This document shows, piece after piece, positions 1 to 7,613 of a stretch of 64,000 nt of DNA. The notes under the pieces were generated by a model, which was given only the letters and a program-made list of their open reading frames with translations, ran no database searches and had not been told where the DNA came from. The position numbers were made by a program, and so were the translations under genes. This DNA is from Dietzia timorensis (GTDB lineage Bacteria; Actinomycetota; Actinomycetes; Mycobacteriales; Mycobacteriaceae). Each line of letters starts with the position of its first letter. The stretch's first letter is position 1. The stretch is from contig NZ_CP015961.1 in the NCBI RefSeq assembly GCF_001659785.1, forward strand, positions 992,001 through 1,056,000. The letters are read 5' to 3'.

Positions 1-519
1 GACGGCGACCTTGTCGTCGTCGGCTTCGGCGTCCACCCGAACATTGATCTCGCCGAGGCTGCGGGACTCACCGTTGACGGCGGGGTGGTGGTCGATTCCG
101 AACTACGCACCTCGGCGCCGGACGTGTACGCGGCCGGTGATCTCGTGGTGTTTGAGGATCCGCTGTTCGGGCGTCGACGCGTCGAGCACGTCGACCACGC
201 CGAGCACTCGGGGGAGACGGCCGGCAAGAACATGGCCGGGGCGTCCGAGAACTACGACTACACGCCGATGTTCTGGTCCGACCTGTTCGATGACGGCTAT
301 GAGGCGGTCGGCAGCCTCGACGGGCACGCCGAGACCATCGAAACGTGGGACGACGACGGCAGCGCCGCGGTGGTGTGGTACCTACGCGACGCCTCGCCGA
401 TCGGCGTGCTGCTGTGGAACACGTGGGATTCGGTGGGCAAGGCAAAGCAGGCAATCGCCGACGTCAAGGCGGGAAAGCTTGCCGTCGACGACCTGCGCAC
501 GGTGATTGAGCCGGGGTAG
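1..519 (+). CDS. FAD-dependent NAD(P)H oxidoreductase, C-terminal part
   Basis: This is the last 172 codons of a gene that begins before the window. The reading frame opens at base 1 with a segment (VVVGFGVHPN) typical of the end of the NAD(P)H-binding domain in class I flavin disulfide/AIF-type reductases. It continues into the FAD-binding signature TSAPDVYAAGDL and a reductase C-terminal domain (YDYTPMFWSDLFDDGYEAVG). Relatives transfer electrons from NAD(P)H to ferredoxins, rubredoxins or dioxygenase partners. The partner cannot be told here because the upstream neighbours are missing. It ends at a TAG at 517-519, 18 bp before the stop of a convergent membrane-protein gene. Confidence 0.88.
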   Translation, partial: DGDLVVVGFGVHPNIDLAEAAGLTVDGGVVVDSELRTSAPDVYAAGDLVVFEDPLFGRRRVEHVDHAEHSGETAGKNMAGASENYDYTPMFWSDLFDDGYEAVGSLDGHAETIETWDDDGSAAVVWYLRDASPIGVLLWNTWDSVGKAKQAIADVKAGKLAVDDLRTVIEPG

Positions 520-537
520 GTCGGCAATGGGAGCCCG

Positions 538-1029
538 TTAGCGCGACATTGCGCGACGAGCACCGAGAATCCAGGTGATCCCGGCTGCGAGCAGTCCGCA
601 CACGGCGCCGACGAGCGTGCCGGTGACGATGCTCGACACCGCCGCGAAGGCTCGGACGATCGCGTCGTTAACCACGGGCGAGAGCTCGGAGAGGTTCCCG
701 CCGAGCTGCGGAGTGCCGTCGGGGAACGACGAGGTCCACAAGAGCTGATGGCCGGCCATGAGCCCGATCCCGTAGACGATGCCGACGACGGTGAGCGTGA
801 GGAACGGCTTTCGAATCCGCGCGAATACGGCAACTCCGATCCAGACCAGCGGCGGCACGAACACGAACAGTGTGTTGACGACCGTACCTTCGTCGATCAC
901 GCCGAGGTCGTGGAGGATCACCCGCGGTACGGCGAGCGCGGCGAGCACGAGGATGGCCCGGAGAGGCAAACCGAGCCGGGGTAGGCGAGTGTCGTGGGAA
1001 GAGGGATGGGTGGGCGCGGAAGCTGTCAT
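538..1029 (-). CDS. Small integral membrane protein of unknown function
   Basis: The product has 163 residues. It has a short polar N-terminus and about four hydrophobic segments (roughly residues 22-40, 52-66, 74-92 and 127-155). I recognise no motif and cannot name a family. The ATG at 1029 is the only convincing start. The gene stands alone between the convergent oxidoreductase and the 5-oxoproline operon, whose last gene ends about 107 bp away on the same strand. Codon use is like that of its neighbours, so this looks like a real chromosomal gene. Confidence 0.7.
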   Translation of the reverse strand: MTASAPTHPSSHDTRLPRLGLPLRAILVLAALAVPRVILHDLGVIDEGTVVNTLFVFVPPLVWIGVAVFARIRKPFLTLTVVGIVYGIGLMAGHQLLWTSSFPDGTPQLGGNLSELSPVVNDAIVRAFAAVSSIVTGTLVGAVCGLLAAGITWILGARRAMSR

Positions 1030-1135
1030 GCCAGTTAGTCAATCCGGCTCCGCGCGGGAAGACATCGGCCTCCGGGCGCGCCCTAGGTATGCAAAAAGCG
1101 ACACCCGGGCGCGCCTCAACGCGACGCCCGCGCAC

Positions 1136-2002
1136 TCAGTCCAACCGGAAGCGCACCTGGGTGCCGGGCGCGGCCTGCGCGAGCAGCGGCAGGTCGTCGG
1201 GGTGGACCACGGCGATCACGGGATACCCTCCGGTCGTGGGGTGATCGGCCATGAAGACCAGCGGTTGCCCGCTCGCCGGAACCTGGATCGCCCCGCAGAT
1301 GATGCCCTCCGACGTCAGCTCGTCGGTGATGCTGCGTTCGAGCTCCGGCCCCTCGAGGCGCACGCCGATCCGATTCGAGCGCGCGCCGACGGAGTAGGCA
1401 GATGTGCGTAGCAGCTTGAGCGCGTCGTCGGTGAACCAGTCGAGCCGCGGGCCGGGCAAAATGCGGGCCTCGACCACCTTCGCGATGGGGGCGACGGCGG
1501 CGTGGTCGATCCACGCGGTCGGCGACTCCGCGGGGTCCGGCACGCCCACCGGGATCGAGGTGCCATCGGCCAGCGGATCGGGACCGAGTCCGGACAATAC
1601 ATCCGTAGAGCGGGAAGCGAACAGCGCGGGCGCATCGAACCCGCCCGCAACCGCGAGGTAGGAGCGCAAGCCCGCCCGCGGCATGCCGAGGCGCACCGGC
1701 GTGCCAGCCGGAACGCGGAGGGCGGCATTGATGCCCTCAAGCCGCTCGCCGACGAACACGTCGAGCTCGGCGCCGGTGACCGCGAGGCGCACGTCCTCGT
1801 CGAACTCCACCTCGAGCCCGCCGAGCGTGGCCTCGATCGTCGCGCGGTGCTCGCCGTTGCCCACGAGCCTGTTCGCGAGCCCGTGGCTGCGCCGATCCAT
1901 CGCTCCCGAGACCGGGATGCCCGTGCCCATATGGCCGGCGCGGCCGAGGTCCTGGAGAGTCGACAGCGGCCCTGCCTTGCGGATGAGTGCGTGCGACGTC
2001 AT
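1136..2002 (-). CDS. pxpC: 5-oxoprolinase subunit PxpC (KipA family)
   Basis: This encodes 288 residues of the biotin-dependent carboxyltransferase-like family. Its members act with PxpA and PxpB as the prokaryotic ATP-dependent 5-oxoprolinase (5-oxo-L-proline to L-glutamate). Family stretches seen include PLSTLQDLGRAGHMGTGIPVSGAMD near the start (given in part: STLQDLGRAGHMGTG), LRSYLAVAGGFD in the middle and ADHPTTGGYPVIAVV near the end. I chose the ATG at 2002: it follows the pxpB stop by two bases and has a purine-rich GGAAGGGAAGG inside the pxpB end as ribosome site. A frame extension upstream would only overlap pxpB. It is the last gene of the operon. Confidence 0.93.
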   Translation of the reverse strand: MTSHALIRKAGPLSTLQDLGRAGHMGTGIPVSGAMDRRSHGLANRLVGNGEHRATIEATLGGLEVEFDEDVRLAVTGAELDVFVGERLEGINAALRVPAGTPVRLGMPRAGLRSYLAVAGGFDAPALFASRSTDVLSGLGPDPLADGTSIPVGVPDPAESPTAWIDHAAVAPIAKVVEARILPGPRLDWFTDDALKLLRTSAYSVGARSNRIGVRLEGPELERSITDELTSEGIICGAIQVPASGQPLVFMADHPTTGGYPVIAVVHPDDLPLLAQAAPGTQVRFRLD

Positions 2003-2004
2003 AC

Positions 2005-2676
2005 CTACGCCTTCCCTTCCTGCTGCGGCACGAAGCGAACCTCGTCGCCCGGGGCGAGCCTGTTCGGACGCGGCCAGTCGTCGTCCCACAGCGGCACGGT
2101 CGCGTGCCCGATGAGGTTCCAACCGCCCGGCGACGTGCGTGGATACACCGCGGAGAACTCGCCGGCCACCGCTACCGAGCGCGGCGGGACGGCATCGCGC
2201 GGGTCATCGCGGCGCGGCAACTGGAGCTTGGAGGGAAGCCCGGTCAGGTAGCCGAAGCCCGGGCTGAACCCCATGAACGCCACGCGATACGTCGGCTCGG
2301 AATGGAGGCGTATGACGTCGGAGGTGCTGCCGCCGATCTGGCGGGCGACGTCATCGAGATCGGGGCCCGAGTAGTCGACGGGAATCTCGTGCAGCTCGCC
2401 TGCGCGAACGTCGGCGGTGCCCGGCACCCACTGCTCGCAGGTCGCAACGGCCGCGGCGCGCGCGGACGGGTCCTCGGCCTCGATCATCACGGTGCGCCCG
2501 GCGGGGACGAGCTCGACAACCCCACCGAGTTCGCCCGCCGCGCGGGCCTCGGACAGGTGAGCGAACAGGTCCTCTACTTCTGTCAGGGAACCGAGTTCGA
2601 GGAGCGAGGCGTGCGGACCGTAGGGGAGCACGCGGAACGGGCGGTCGGCGCGGAGTTCGCGGGGAGCGGAAGACAT
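2005..2676 (-). CDS. pxpB: 5-oxoprolinase subunit PxpB (KipI family)
   Basis: This encodes 223 residues of the KipI/PxpB family. The hallmark is FSPGFGYLTGLPSKLQLPRR at about residues 137-156, followed by the conserved SVAVAGEFSAVYPRTSPGGW region. The usual role is as partner of PxpC in the ATP-dependent 5-oxoprolinase; the Bacillus KipI protein is also known as a kinase inhibitor. The length is normal for the family. It starts directly after the DUF1445 gene stop (adjacent bases) and ends two bases before pxpC, so the genes are almost certainly cotranscribed and translationally coupled. Confidence 0.93.
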   Translation of the reverse strand: MSSAPRELRADRPFRVLPYGPHASLLELGSLTEVEDLFAHLSEARAAGELGGVVELVPAGRTVMIEAEDPSARAAAVATCEQWVPGTADVRAGELHEIPVDYSGPDLDDVARQIGGSTSDVIRLHSEPTYRVAFMGFSPGFGYLTGLPSKLQLPRRDDPRDAVPPRSVAVAGEFSAVYPRTSPGGWNLIGHATVPLWDDDWPRPNRLAPGDEVRFVPQQEGKA

Positions 2677-3510
2677 CTAGGGCACCTGGTAATCGGAGTC
2701 GGGGGCATCGGTGATGAGCATCATGCCCGGCGAATGGGTGATGGCCAGCGGCGGGGCCGACGCCATAACCATGGCCTGCGGGGTGACCCCGCACGCCCAG
2801 AACACGGGAACGTCGCCGTCATCGATAACGGGCGGGTCGCCGAAATCGGGCTGCGCGAGATCGGCGATACCGAGCGCGGCGGGCTCGCCGATATGCACCG
2901 GCGCGCCGTGCACCGAGGGGAAGCGCGAAGAGATGCGGACGGCATCGGCGACCTGTTCGGCGGGGATCGCGCGCATCGATACGACGAGCTCACCGCGGAA
3001 TTCGCCCGCGGGCCGGCACGCGCGGTTCGTGCGATACATCGGCACGTTGCGGCCGGCATCGATGTGCCGCACGGGCACGCCCGCGGCGAGCAGTGGGTGC
3101 TCGAAGGTGAACGAGCAGCCGATGAGGAACGCGACCATGTCCTCGCTCCAGAACTCGCTCGCGTCCGGGGTTTCGGCGACGAGAGAGCCGTCGCGCCAGA
3201 TGCGGTAGCCAGGGGCGTCGGTGCGCACGTCGGCGAGCGGATCGCTCGCGCCGTGCGTGCCTCCGCCGAGAATCCCGGCGCGGAACTGCCCCGGCTCGAG
3301 CACCTCGAGCACCGGGCAGGGCTTCGGATTGCGCTGGGCGAACAGGAGGAAATCGAAGGCCTGCTCCCGGGGCAGCGCGATGAGATTCGCCTGCGCGAAA
3401 CCGGTGCACCACCCCGAGGTCGGGACCGATGGGCCTCCGCGGAAGAAGGCGCGGGCCTGGGCCGGGGTAAGCGCGCCCGGGTCGGCGGGGAGTTCGATGA
3501 TGGCCATCAC
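2677..3510 (-). CDS. DUF1445 / YcsI family putative hydro-lyase
   Basis: This encodes 277 residues of the YcsI/DUF1445 family. The N-terminal [20 protein letters not shown] and the segment GYAQANL-like [20 protein letters not shown] are characteristic, as is the cysteine/proline run [16 protein letters not shown] mammalian member of the family is a D-glutamate cyclase that interconverts D-glutamate and 5-oxo-D-proline. A link to pyroglutamate chemistry is therefore plausible here but is not shown. The start overlaps the pxpA stop by 4 bp. The same partner set (ycsF-ycsG-ycsI-kipI-kipA) occurs in Bacillus subtilis. Confidence 0.88.
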   Translation of the reverse strand: MMAIIELPADPGALTPAQARAFFRGGPSVPTSGWCTGFAQANLIALPREQAFDFLLFAQRNPKPCPVLEVLEPGQFRAGILGGGTHGASDPLADVRTDAPGYRIWRDGSLVAETPDASEFWSEDMVAFLIGCSFTFEHPLLAAGVPVRHIDAGRNVPMYRTNRACRPAGEFRGELVVSMRAIPAEQVADAVRISSRFPSVHGAPVHIGEPAALGIADLAQPDFGDPPVIDDGDVPVFWACGVTPQAMVMASAPPLAITHSPGMMLITDAPDSDYQVP

Positions 3511-4286
3511 GCGCCGCGCTTCCCGGCGAACGAGGCGATGGTGACGCCGGCGGCCTCGAGCTCGGCGCGGACCGCCCGCGCCATCTCCACTGCGCCCGGG
3601 GAATCGCCGTGCGTGCAGATCGACGCGGCATCGATGCGGACCTCGCCGCCCGTGCGGTCGGGCAGCGCGCCGTCGGTGACGAGCCGCACCATCCGCTGCG
3701 AGACCTCGGCCGGATCGCTGAGCACCGAGCCGGGCTCGCGGCGGCTGGCGAGCGTGCCGTCGGAATTGTAGGCGCGGTCGGCGAACGCCTCGACCGCAGT
3801 ACCGAGCCCGGACTGTTCGGCTTGTGCGAGCAGCTGCGAGCCGGGCAGTCCGAGCATCACGAGGCCCGAGTCGAACGACGCCACCGCCTCGGCGATCGCG
3901 CGGGCCTGGACATCGTCTGTGAACGCGTTGTTGTACAGCGCACCATGGGGTTTGACGTAGGAGATCTCGCCTCCCACGGTGCGCGCCATCCCGTCGATCG
4001 CGGCGAGTTGGTAGAGCACGTCCGCGCGCAGCTCCTCAGGGGCGTAATCGATGTAGCGGCGACCGAACCCGGCGAGGTCCCGGTAGGCGACGTGCGCCCC
4101 GACCGTGACCCCGCGGGAGAAGGCCTGCTCGAGCGTGCGGAGCAAGACCAGCGGGTCGCCGGCGTGGAAGGCGCAGGCGACGTTCGCGCTGGAGACGATG
4201 TCGAGCATCGCCGCGTCGTCGCCCATCGTCCACTGGCCGAAGGACTCGCCGAGATCGGCGTTGAGGTCGATGTGGTGGTCACTCAT
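3507..4286 (-). CDS. pxpA: 5-oxoprolinase subunit PxpA (LamB/YcsF family)
   Basis: This encodes 259 residues. The N-terminal [14 protein letters not shown] is the signature of the LamB/YcsF family, followed by the metal-site-like [13 protein letters not shown] and VKPHGALYN segments. PxpA is the subunit thought to open the 5-oxoproline ring, using ATP together with PxpB and PxpC. I chose the ATG at 4286 because it sits 7 bp after a clear GAGGAG ribosome site and gives the usual length; a longer in-frame extension has no homologous sequence. The gene lies 26 bp after the NRAMP-like transporter gene and overlaps the DUF1445 gene by 4 bp. Confidence 0.93.
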   Translation of the reverse strand: MSDHHIDLNADLGESFGQWTMGDDAAMLDIVSSANVACAFHAGDPLVLLRTLEQAFSRGVTVGAHVAYRDLAGFGRRYIDYAPEELRADVLYQLAAIDGMARTVGGEISYVKPHGALYNNAFTDDVQARAIAEAVASFDSGLVMLGLPGSQLLAQAEQSGLGTAVEAFADRAYNSDGTLASRREPGSVLSDPAEVSQRMVRLVTDGALPDRTGGEVRIDAASICTHGDSPGAVEMARAVRAELEAAGVTIASFAGKRGA

Positions 4287-4312
4287 GTCAAAGCTCCTCG
4301 AATTGCTCGGTG

Positions 4313-5578
4313 CTATGCGTTCCACAGGTCCTGGAGACCGCCGATCGATTCCACGCCCAGCCATAGCGTGAGCAGCCAGGCCAGCACACCCACGATAAGC
4401 AGCCACGTCGGGTACTGGTACCCGTGAAGCAGGTCGCGTCGGCGCCAGGCGACGTAGACGATGACCGTGAACCCGATGGGCAGGATGATTCCGTTCAGGG
4501 CGCCGGCGAAGATCAGCAGAGTGGTCGGTGCCTTGCCGAGGAGAAGGAACAACGCGAGGCAGGCGACGATGAACCCGACGGTGAGGTAGTTGCGCGTGCG
4601 GGGCGTGGTCTTCTGCGTGGTGATGAAGGACACCGTGGTGTAGGACGCCCCGATCACCGAGGTCAGCGCCGCCGCCCAGAAGATGATGCCGAACATCCGC
4701 AAACCGACCTCGCCGGCCGCGAACTGGAAGGCATCGGCAGCCGCGTTGTCCTCTCCGAGCGCAGCGCCCGCGTGAACGACACCGAGGATCGCGAGAAACA
4801 GCACGGCGCGCATGATTCCGGTGACGATGATGCCCATGACCGAGCTACGGGCGATGGAGCTCGCGTGCTCGGGTCCGGTCTGCCCGGCGTCAACAAGCCT
4901 GTGTGCGCCAGCGTAGGTGATGTAGCCGCCCACTGTGCCGCCGATGAGCGTGGTGATGATGACGACGTCGATGGTGTCGGGAAGGACGGCCTGGGTCATC
5001 GCCTCGCCCACGGGAGGGGAGGAGGTTACCGCAACGTAGATCGTCAGCCCGATCATGACGAAGCCGAGCACGACGACGATGCGGTCGAGGGCGGCGCCGG
5101 CGCGTTTGATGAGGAAGATCGCGATCGCGACAACGCACGAAATAACCGCGCCGGTCCGCGGTTCGAGACCGAGCATCGCATCGGTGCCCAGGCCCGTGCC
5201 CGAGATATTTCCGATGTTGAATACAGCGCCGCCGAAGAAAACGAGCCCGGCGAGCACCCAGCCGAGGCCGGGTAGGACGGTGTTGGCGAGTTCGTTGGCG
5301 CGCATCCCGGCGACACCGAGCACTCGCCACACGTTCATCTGCACCGCGAAGTCGACCAGGATCGACACGAGGATCGCGAAGGCGAACGCGGCGCCGATCT
5401 GGACGGTGAAGCTGGTGGTTTGGGTGATGAACCCGGGGCCCACGGCGGAGGTCGCCATGAGGAACATCGCACCGAGCACGGTGCCGCTCGCGGATGTGGA
5501 TGCGGGTTTTTTCGCCGCTGCGCCATCGGAGTTGTCGTCGCGTCTTCCGACGTTCGCCGGAGTATCGGAGCTGGCCAT
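4313..5578 (-). CDS. NRAMP-superfamily transporter of the 5-oxoproline operon (YcsG-like)
   Basis: The product has 421 residues, a polar N-terminus of about 30 residues and about eleven hydrophobic segments, with an overall NRAMP-like pattern. The TM1 metal motif DPGN is absent: the matching segment reads TSAVGPGFITQ at residues 43-53. TM6 reads GGTVGGYITYAG at 213-224 and lacks the MPH metal motif. Both losses argue against divalent-metal transport. From its place at the head of the pxp operon I infer uptake of 5-oxoproline or a related compound. The ATG at 5578 has a GAGGAG ribosome site (cgaggagagctc before the start). It is the first gene of the operon and is divergent from the GntR regulator gene. 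Confidence 0.85.
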   Translation of the reverse strand: MASSDTPANVGRRDDNSDGAAAKKPASTSASGTVLGAMFLMATSAVGPGFITQTTSFTVQIGAAFAFAILVSILVDFAVQMNVWRVLGVAGMRANELANTVLPGLGWVLAGLVFFGGAVFNIGNISGTGLGTDAMLGLEPRTGAVISCVVAIAIFLIKRAGAALDRIVVVLGFVMIGLTIYVAVTSSPPVGEAMTQAVLPDTIDVVIITTLIGGTVGGYITYAGAHRLVDAGQTGPEHASSIARSSVMGIIVTGIMRAVLFLAILGVVHAGAALGEDNAAADAFQFAAGEVGLRMFGIIFWAAALTSVIGASYTTVSFITTQKTTPRTRNYLTVGFIVACLALFLLLGKAPTTLLIFAGALNGIILPIGFTVIVYVAWRRRDLLHGYQYPTWLLIVGVLAWLLTLWLGVESIGGLQDLWNA

Positions 5579-5636
5579 GAGCTCTCCTCGTGGGTGGACC
5601 CGCGTGATGAGGCGGGGTGTCGGTGTCAAAGGTAGC

Positions 5637-5652
5637 GTGTGAGCTAACACAC
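5637..5652. promoter_or_regulatory. Imperfect inverted repeat in the pxp/GntR divergent promoter
   Basis: GTGTG-AGCTAA-CACAC lies 59 bp upstream of the transporter start. The arms are 5 bp and perfect. It may be a second regulator site or part of the promoter for the leftward operon. No protein partner can be assigned from sequence. Confidence 0.4.
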
Positions 5653-5662
5653 AGTGTGTAGG

Positions 5663-5675
5663 ATTGTCCCACAAT
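5663..5675. promoter_or_regulatory. Putative GntR/FCD operator
   Basis: ATTGT-CCC-ACAAT is a perfect 5-bp inverted repeat with a 3-bp centre. It fits the pattern T-N-G-T-N3-A-C-N-A known for FadR/FCD-subfamily GntR regulators. It lies between the divergent transporter gene and the FCD-type regulator gene, about 70-85 bp from each start, so it could control both. Assignment is by pattern and position only. Confidence 0.6.
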
Positions 5676-5742
5676 TGCGCAAGACCTAATTCACCTTGGT
5701 GGACTTAAGAATCTTGATGCAATCCGGTGGAAGGAGGTGGCG

Positions 5743-6462
5743 ATGGAACGGCAGACCGAGGACACTGCCGTCGTCGTCGGCCGCGCGTTTGCCTCGCTGC
5801 GGCCGCCGTCGACCATGGACGCGGCCGTATCCGCGCTGCGTGAGGCCATAGTCCGGGGCGATATCGCTCCCGGCTCGCGGCTCGTCGAATCCGCGCTCAC
5901 CGAGTCCATGGGCGTCTCGCGCAACACGATTCGCGAGGTTTTCCGCCTCCTCGAAACCGAAAGACTTATTGAGCACGTAACAAACCGGGGTGTCTTCGTG
6001 CGCCGCCTCACCGCCTCCGACGTCACCGATGTCTACGCGGTCCGCCTGCTCATCGAGGTCAATGCCCTTCGCCGCGCGGGGGAGTCCTCTGGCCGCGCGC
6101 GTCGCGTCGCGGTGCACGAGATGCGGGAGGCTATCGAGGCGGGGCGAACGGCGATCCGCGAGAAGGACAAGTGGGGACTGGGGTTCGCGGACCTCAATTT
6201 TCACGCCGCCATCGCCGGGCTCTCGGAGAGTCCGCGGCTCATCCAATTCATGGCCGGGCTCAAGACCGAGCTCCGCCTCGCCTTCGCCGCCACCAACGAC
6301 GTGCTCGATTTCCAGCACCCCTATGTCGAGCGCAACCAGAAGGTGTACGAACTTTTCCTCGCCGAGGACTTCGATGGGGCGGCAGACGAACTCGAGCGCT
6401 ATCTCTCCGAAGCCAAGGCCGATCTGCTCGACCGGCTCGAGCGCGCGCGGGTGACCGAGTAG
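5743..6462 (+). CDS. GntR family transcriptional regulator, FCD subfamily
   Basis: This encodes 239 residues. Residues about 25-85 form a winged helix-turn-helix (LREAIVRGDIAPGSRLVES, then MGVSRNTIREVFRLLETERL). Residues about 95-225 form an all-helical FCD ligand domain, with the metal/ligand-site residues spread over FHAAIAGLSESPRL and similar stretches. The ATG at 5743 is 5 bp after AAGGAGG; an in-frame GTG six bases earlier overlaps that ribosome site and is less likely. It is divergent from the pxp operon, and an FCD-type palindrome lies between them. I infer that it is the local regulator of 5-oxoproline use, in the place held by the IclR-type KipR in Bacillus. Confidence 0.9.
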   Translation: MERQTEDTAVVVGRAFASLRPPSTMDAAVSALREAIVRGDIAPGSRLVESALTESMGVSRNTIREVFRLLETERLIEHVTNRGVFVRRLTASDVTDVYAVRLLIEVNALRRAGESSGRARRVAVHEMREAIEAGRTAIREKDKWGLGFADLNFHAAIAGLSESPRLIQFMAGLKTELRLAFAATNDVLDFQHPYVERNQKVYELFLAEDFDGAADELERYLSEAKADLLDRLERARVTE

Positions 6463-6553
6463 AACGCGGCATCGTCCAACTCGGTCACCCCCGCCGGCGC
6501 GATGGTGGCCGATTCGGCCGTGCAGCGCGGGTACCGCCACTACCCTTACTCGC

Positions 6554-7336
6554 ATGTCTGCACCAGCAATCGTCGTCACCGGAGCCTCGGGCGGTATCGG
6601 CCAGGCGGTGGCCCGGCGCCTGTCCCAGGACGCGCCGCAGAATTCGACGCTGGTGCTGGGGTATCGCAGCGCATCGCCGGACAATCTCGCCGCCGAGTGC
6701 CTCGATCTCGCTGGCGAGGCGGGGCGCGCTATTTGCGTAGAGCGCGTGCGTCTGGACTTCTCCGCTGCCGAACGCGAAGAAGCCGCCGCAGTGCTCGACG
6801 ATATCGGTAAGCGCTGCGGCGGCATCGCTGTGTTCGCGCACTGCGCCGGCCCGCACGTGCCCATGGTGCACATGTCTTCGGTTATGACGGCGGACGTCGC
6901 CGCCCAGCTCGACGACGATGCCGCCGGGTTCTTCGCCGCAGCGTCCGCGGCGCTGCCTCACCTTCGCGCCGCGCGCGGCGCCGTGGTGGCGGTGACCACC
7001 GCCGCAACGAGCCGGTACCCGGTCCGCGACGGCCTCTCCGCCATCCCCAAGGGCGCGGTCGAGCAGATCGCCTGGGCGCTCGCCGCGGAGGAGGGGCGCT
7101 ACGGGGTGCGCGTCAACTGCGTCGGCCCGGGGATGCTCACCGACGGCATGGCCGCCCGGCTCATCGACTCAGGCGAGCTCGACTCCCGCGCCCTCGAGGT
7201 GACGAAGTCGAACATCCCGCTGCGGCGCTTCGGCAGCGCCGAGGACGTCGCCGAGGCCGTGGCCTTCCTCGCCTCCCCGCGCGCCGGCTTCATCTCCGGG
7301 CAGAAGCTCGACGTCGACGGAGGCTATGGGGTCTAG
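6554..7336 (+). CDS. Short-chain dehydrogenase/reductase family protein, atypical catalytic site
   Basis: The product has 260 residues and an SDR fold. The cofactor loop is TGASGGIG at 9-16, AHCAGP takes the place of NAG, NCVGPGMLTDGM lies at 188-199, and the C-terminal SGQKLDVDGGYGV is typical. The catalytic lysine is present (K166 in IPKGAVEQ). The position four residues before it, normally tyrosine, is S162, and the usual serine 13 residues earlier is T149. The enzyme may be non-catalytic, may use another residue, or may act as a binding subunit. It follows the GntR gene by 91 bp in the same direction, so it may or may not share its promoter. Confidence 0.85.
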   Translation: MSAPAIVVTGASGGIGQAVARRLSQDAPQNSTLVLGYRSASPDNLAAECLDLAGEAGRAICVERVRLDFSAAEREEAAAVLDDIGKRCGGIAVFAHCAGPHVPMVHMSSVMTADVAAQLDDDAAGFFAAASAALPHLRAARGAVVAVTTAATSRYPVRDGLSAIPKGAVEQIAWALAAEEGRYGVRVNCVGPGMLTDGMAARLIDSGELDSRALEVTKSNIPLRRFGSAEDVAEAVAFLASPRAGFISGQKLDVDGGYGV

Positions 7337-7355
7337 AATGCTGCCGGTGGCTCGC

Positions 7356-7517
7356 TCAGCGTCCGAGTAGCCGCTGCATGAATCCCGTTTTCGGTTCGCT
7401 CTCGTGTCCCGGGCACCGCTCGGATTTCGGGATCGGACCCATCACCTGGTCGACGTGATTGCCGCAACCGGCCCAGGTGGTTTTTCCGCATTTCTTACAG
7501 GTGACTGCTCTGCACAT
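7356..7517 (-). CDS. Cysteine-rich small zinc-ribbon-like protein (53 aa)
   Basis: This is a small gene of 53 codons. It starts at an ATG (7515-7517) preceded by AGAGGA and ends with TGA. The product begins MCRAVTCKKCGKTTWAGCG and continues with HVDQVMGPIPKSERCPGH. Six cysteines (positions 2, 7, 10, 18, and two more after) and histidines are spaced as in a zinc ribbon. Similar tiny CKKCGKTTWAGCG proteins are common hypotheticals in actinobacteria; their role is unknown. It sits between the SDR gene (convergent) and the persulfide-dioxygenase-like gene (same strand, about 97 bp upstream). Confidence 0.75.
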   Translation of the reverse strand: MCRAVTCKKCGKTTWAGCGNHVDQVMGPIPKSERCPGHESEPKTGFMQRLLGR

Positions 7518-7613
7518 GGTTTGTCCTCTGTGTAGTCGTATTCGTGGTGGTTTCGAGATCGCCGGCCGGCGCCGGGGAGGCGGGCGCCGACCGACGTTGC
7601 GGCCGGGGTCCGC

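Noticed and set aside
1987-3771. Long rightward open frame (594 codons) across pxpB and the DUF1445 gene
   Set aside because: It is the antisense shadow of well-recognised genes; the product is Arg/Gly/His-rich with no family pattern and no ribosome site.
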